Source of the DNA: Notolepis coatsorum
Taxonomy: Eukaryota > Chordata > Actinopteri > Aulopiformes > Paralepididae
Direction of reading: 5' to 3'
DNA: 64,000 nt
NCBI GenBank assembly: GCA_963971535.1
Contig: OZ020594.1
Coordinates: 113,695,474-113,759,473 of the forward strand
Position 1 is the first letter of the stretch; each line of letters begins with the position of its first letter. Positions 61,227 through 64,000 of the stretch are shown one piece after another. The position numbers and the translations under genes are program-made. Under the pieces are notes generated by a model. That model worked only from the letters and a program-made list of their open reading frames with translations. It was not told the origin of the DNA and made no database searches.

Positions 61227-61973
61227 GCTCTGCCAGCTCCCCCCACCAATCCTGTGAAACAGTGACAGAGCAGAGCAAGCAAACAACAATGTGGGGGAGG
61301 GTCGTCACACCAAACAATTATTTTTCAATCTTCTGTAGATGTCCACGATATTTCTATATATTTTTTTTAAATCTTTATTTTATTAATATTGTCTTTTTTA
61401 GTTGTATTTTCATTTAATTTTGTGTACTTTCTGATGAGGACATGGTCTTAGTTTTTCCAATGCGACCCTGGAAACACCACTTGGAAGACAAAAACATCTG
61501 ATTGGCCAGAAACAACAGCTGCCTGCATCAATAGCCTATCAGATGTTTTGCATCAAATTAAATGCAATATCATAGGCTTATATTCATAGATCACAACTAT
61601 AGCAGTGCATCTGTCTATATACACACCCATGTGTTTTTCAGTTCTTGTGAAAATCTTCCTGTCAGCCTCCAATTTGTTAGCCTTGGAAAATAGCACTACC
61701 TGTATAGCTGGTTATGGACTGGTGGTTCTTGTTTGGCTTTCTGTGTTCCTGATGAATTTCAACTGAAAAGTTAGACCTTTGTTTGTTAGGATGAATGTAA
61801 AATGTACTGATATTTATTTCCTTACTTTCCCCCAAGATTGTTCTGAATATGACCACCCCTCCTAGCCTCTCACACCTTGGTTTGAGAGAACCGTCTGTCT
61901 GTTTGGTGGACTGCATGAAACCGTCACAGCTGGACCAGGAGAAGAGCTGTTTGGACTGCATGGAAACAAGTAT
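61227..61973. other. Unassigned spacer
   Basis: No supported gene. The frame at 61849-62049 has no domain and runs into a repeat. Confidence 0.35.
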
Positions 61974-62195
61974 GGAAATGTTGACTTTAGTCTGTAAACA
62001 TTATCACTTTATAAATGTTGACTTTAATCTAAACATTATGACTTTATAAATGTTGACTTTAATCTGTAAACATTATTACTTTAGTCTGATTTTATAAATG
62101 TTGACTTTAATCTCTAAACATTATGACTTTAGTCTGACTTTATGAATGTTGACTTTAATCTCTAAACATTATGACTTTATAAGTGTTGATTTTAA
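61974..62195. repeat. Degenerate 35-50-bp tandem repeat
   Basis: Five imperfect units built from aatgttgactttaatct, aaacattatgacttta and tagtctga. Confidence 0.85.
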
Positions 62196-62882
62196 AAGCC
62201 TGACGGGCCCAGTACTGGGCCGAGATTAATTTCACGTCATAAATCGATCAATACAGTCCGTATTAATTAATGTTGCATTTCTTTTTCAAATGTAGCCAAG
62301 AGTAAAGACCCTAACCCTATCAAAACAGCAGTCAAAGGGTATATTTTCAGCACTGTTTGTTTACCAATGATTTTAACCTCTTATCTAGCTATATTTTCCG
62401 AAAATTCGCCTAAAAGTACTTAAGTAAATGGAAGATTGCTCCACTTCTACAAGTCCATTTGCATGTTCTTGGTATCTAGGGACCTCAGGGAATGTATTCC
62501 CAGTGTCAGAAATATTGTGTCTGTTACTAGGCTTGAGTAAATTGTAATGAACCAAAGGAGAATATACATTTTCTTTTTGTTTATTTCCATCTTTGACGGT
62601 GAATAACACCATGCTAACATTGGGCAGCAAATACCGTGAATGAAATCTGCTGTACGTACAGTTACTTTTTTGTAATGTAAATCGCTCCACCATCTTTAAT
62701 GAGATTGAGACACGTTTTTTTCTAGAAACTAACTACGTTCTGGCAATAACATTCAGGTTTGTTCGACCCGTAAGACATAATCACGGAAAAAAATTATTTC
62801 ATGTCGGAAGGCTCAAAGTTTGACAGGGGCAGGCGTGAGCTGGGTAGTGTAGTTTTATGAAATTCTTAAAGCTCCCCTATTG
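62196..62882. other. Unassigned spacer
   Basis: No recognisable gene. The 102-residue minus-strand frame at 62385-62693 has no known motif. Confidence 0.35.
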
Positions 62883-63048
62883 TGGGCACCAGGGTGGCGC
62901 ACCACGTAACTGCGCTGCAGTGCAATGCGGCCGTCCCGGGTTCGACTCCCGGACCCGGCGACCTTTACAGCATGTCCTCCCCCTATATCTTCTCCCATCC
63001 TTCCTCTCTGCAAGCAATAAAATGCCAAAAAATGTATATATATAAAAA
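62883..63048 (+). repeat. tRNA-derived SINE
   Basis: A box GGTGGCGCACCACGTAACT and B box GGGTTCGACTCCCGG (about 62938-62952), then a short body ending in agcaataaaatgccaaaaaa, the usual tail of fish tRNA-SINEs. About 165 bp. A box and B box are well preserved. Confidence 0.85.
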
Positions 63049-63722
63049 ATAAGTCCCCTATTGTAAAAATTGCCTTTTTCGTTTTCAAGCAATGTGGGAT
63101 TGTACCAACACTGAGAAAATGTTAAATCTGTACCAAGTGCAGTTTCTGCTGTTCAGCTCTCCCTACTGAAATAAGCCATTCAGATTTTCATATCATCTCA
63201 TATTTGCGAACGCATAAACTACATCTTAAATTATGGCTATGTGTCTAATCTGGCCGTCGCTTATCAATGACTTGTTTGCAGTCATCATTGTCGAAACGGA
63301 TTGTTTTTTAATCGGTTCATTTCCGTTTTATACCATTTTGAAAAACGCTTGTTTTTAAGTTTCAGGAAAATATAAAGATTCTGTGATAAACGCCCTTTAC
63401 TGGAATATTCTGGAATACACAAAAAACAAAAATGTTCTGCCTATTTATGAATCGTTTTCAAATAAACGCTAGATTATCGATAGTATGTGTATTTATGCAT
63501 GCTACAGAAGCGGGCTGAAAAATCGATTCTCTCATTTCCTGATCAGCACACACACACACATAGGGCACACGTTGATATATCTGTGAAAAAAGCTCTGATT
63601 ATCCTAATACTGGTAAAATAGATTCCTTACCTCAGATCAGATGTTCTCCAAAAAGATTATTCCAATTCCTGATCGCCATTCCAAATATCGATCGCGTTTA
63701 TTGATTGATCCAACGCTCGGCC
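63049..63722. other. Unassigned spacer
   Basis: No supported feature. A short CA run lies at 63547-63560. Confidence 0.35.
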
Positions 63723-64000
63723 TTAACACATTAATTGCCAATGACGAGTATACTCGTTATAGCCCGCTAATCGTTGGACGCCAACAATGAGTATACTCGT
63801 TATTATGATCGTTATTTATTTTATTCGCTATTTCCATTCATAATTCATCCTGCTGTGCTGTGGACATGTGTGGCACTCTGTCTGAGACAGCAACGGTCCG
63901 ATACCGCCACCTTACGCCTTGCGGCCACTATTGCACTCCATTTAAAACGATATGGCTTGTTGTCTGGGCCAAGCTGCAGCGTGGGGGCGGGGTCTAAACA
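63723..64000 (+). mobile_element. Possible piggyBac-type terminus, cut by window end
   Basis: TTAA at 63723 followed by CACATTAATTGCC and by a 14-bp palindrome ACGAGTATACTCGT (63744-63757), repeated with one change at 63787-63800. A TTAA with a conserved GACGAGTATACTCG subterminal word recalls piggyBac-like MITEs. The other end is outside the window. Confidence 0.45.

Noticed and set aside
62385-62693. 102-residue minus-strand ORF as a host gene
   Set aside because: No domain, no splice signals that I could tie to it, and ordinary length for chance in this composition.
62883-63048. Functional tRNA gene
   Set aside because: A well-preserved tRNA-like head, but followed by a SINE body and tail and without a closed acceptor stem.

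Overview
The window looks like repeat-dense vertebrate DNA, most likely from a ray-finned (teleost-type) fish. The reasons are the mixture of L2-like LINEs, hAT, piggyBac, animal CACTA/EnSpm, BEL/Pao and LTR elements, the tRNA-derived SINEs, the spliced transposase exons with GT/AG borders, and very long uninterrupted microsatellites (723 bp of ATCT, about 457 bp of AAT). I see no convincing single-copy host gene. Almost every long reading frame is transposon-derived or is a by-product of tandem repeats. The organism call is an inference from this repertoire.

Layout. 1-3.7 kb: a hairpin-bearing repeat followed by a 5'-truncated L2-like LINE with an open 804-residue reverse transcriptase frame. 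3.9-10.2 kb: microsatellites, LINE tails and a 20-bp minisatellite. 10.4-18.1 kb: a minus-strand LINE split by a 6.9-kb LTR element (10659-17600, TSD CCGT, minus strand). That element has no gag or pol that I can recognise. In its sense orientation it carries a C2H2 zinc-finger frame followed by an Ig-like domain remnant. This is the most unusual object in the window. 18.1-20.2 kb: a 39-bp minisatellite and an interrupted LINE. 20.6-31.8 kb: a second LTR element (TSD GTAT) with PBS, polypurine tract and a broken gag zinc knuckle but no pol; its 3' LTR is split by a 1.4-kb TIR element. 32.1-36.7 kb: two further LINE copies, one holding a hAT MITE. 36.8-41.4 kb: a second MITE of that family, a broken BED-hAT transposase, a BEL/Pao pol scrap and a second copy of the hairpin repeat. 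41.7-46.4 kb: a broken animal CACTA element with a foldback element and a hAT MITE inside it. 46.6-60.6 kb: one 13.9-kb piggyBac-type element bounded by TTAA and a 15-bp TIR. It contains a decayed multi-exon transposase, a 108-111-bp satellite, a CA-rich palindromic satellite, a SINE and three hAT insertions. 60.6-64 kb: minor repeats, a tRNA-SINE and what looks like the edge of another piggyBac-type element.

How the parts relate. The insertions give a relative chronology. LINEs are the oldest targets, the LTR-zinc-finger element and several hAT MITEs landed in them, and hAT elements also landed in the piggyBac and CACTA carriers. Seven hAT insertions have 8-bp target duplications that can be read directly, six of them perfect. 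None of the transposase genes is intact, so any current activity would have to come from elsewhere in the genome.
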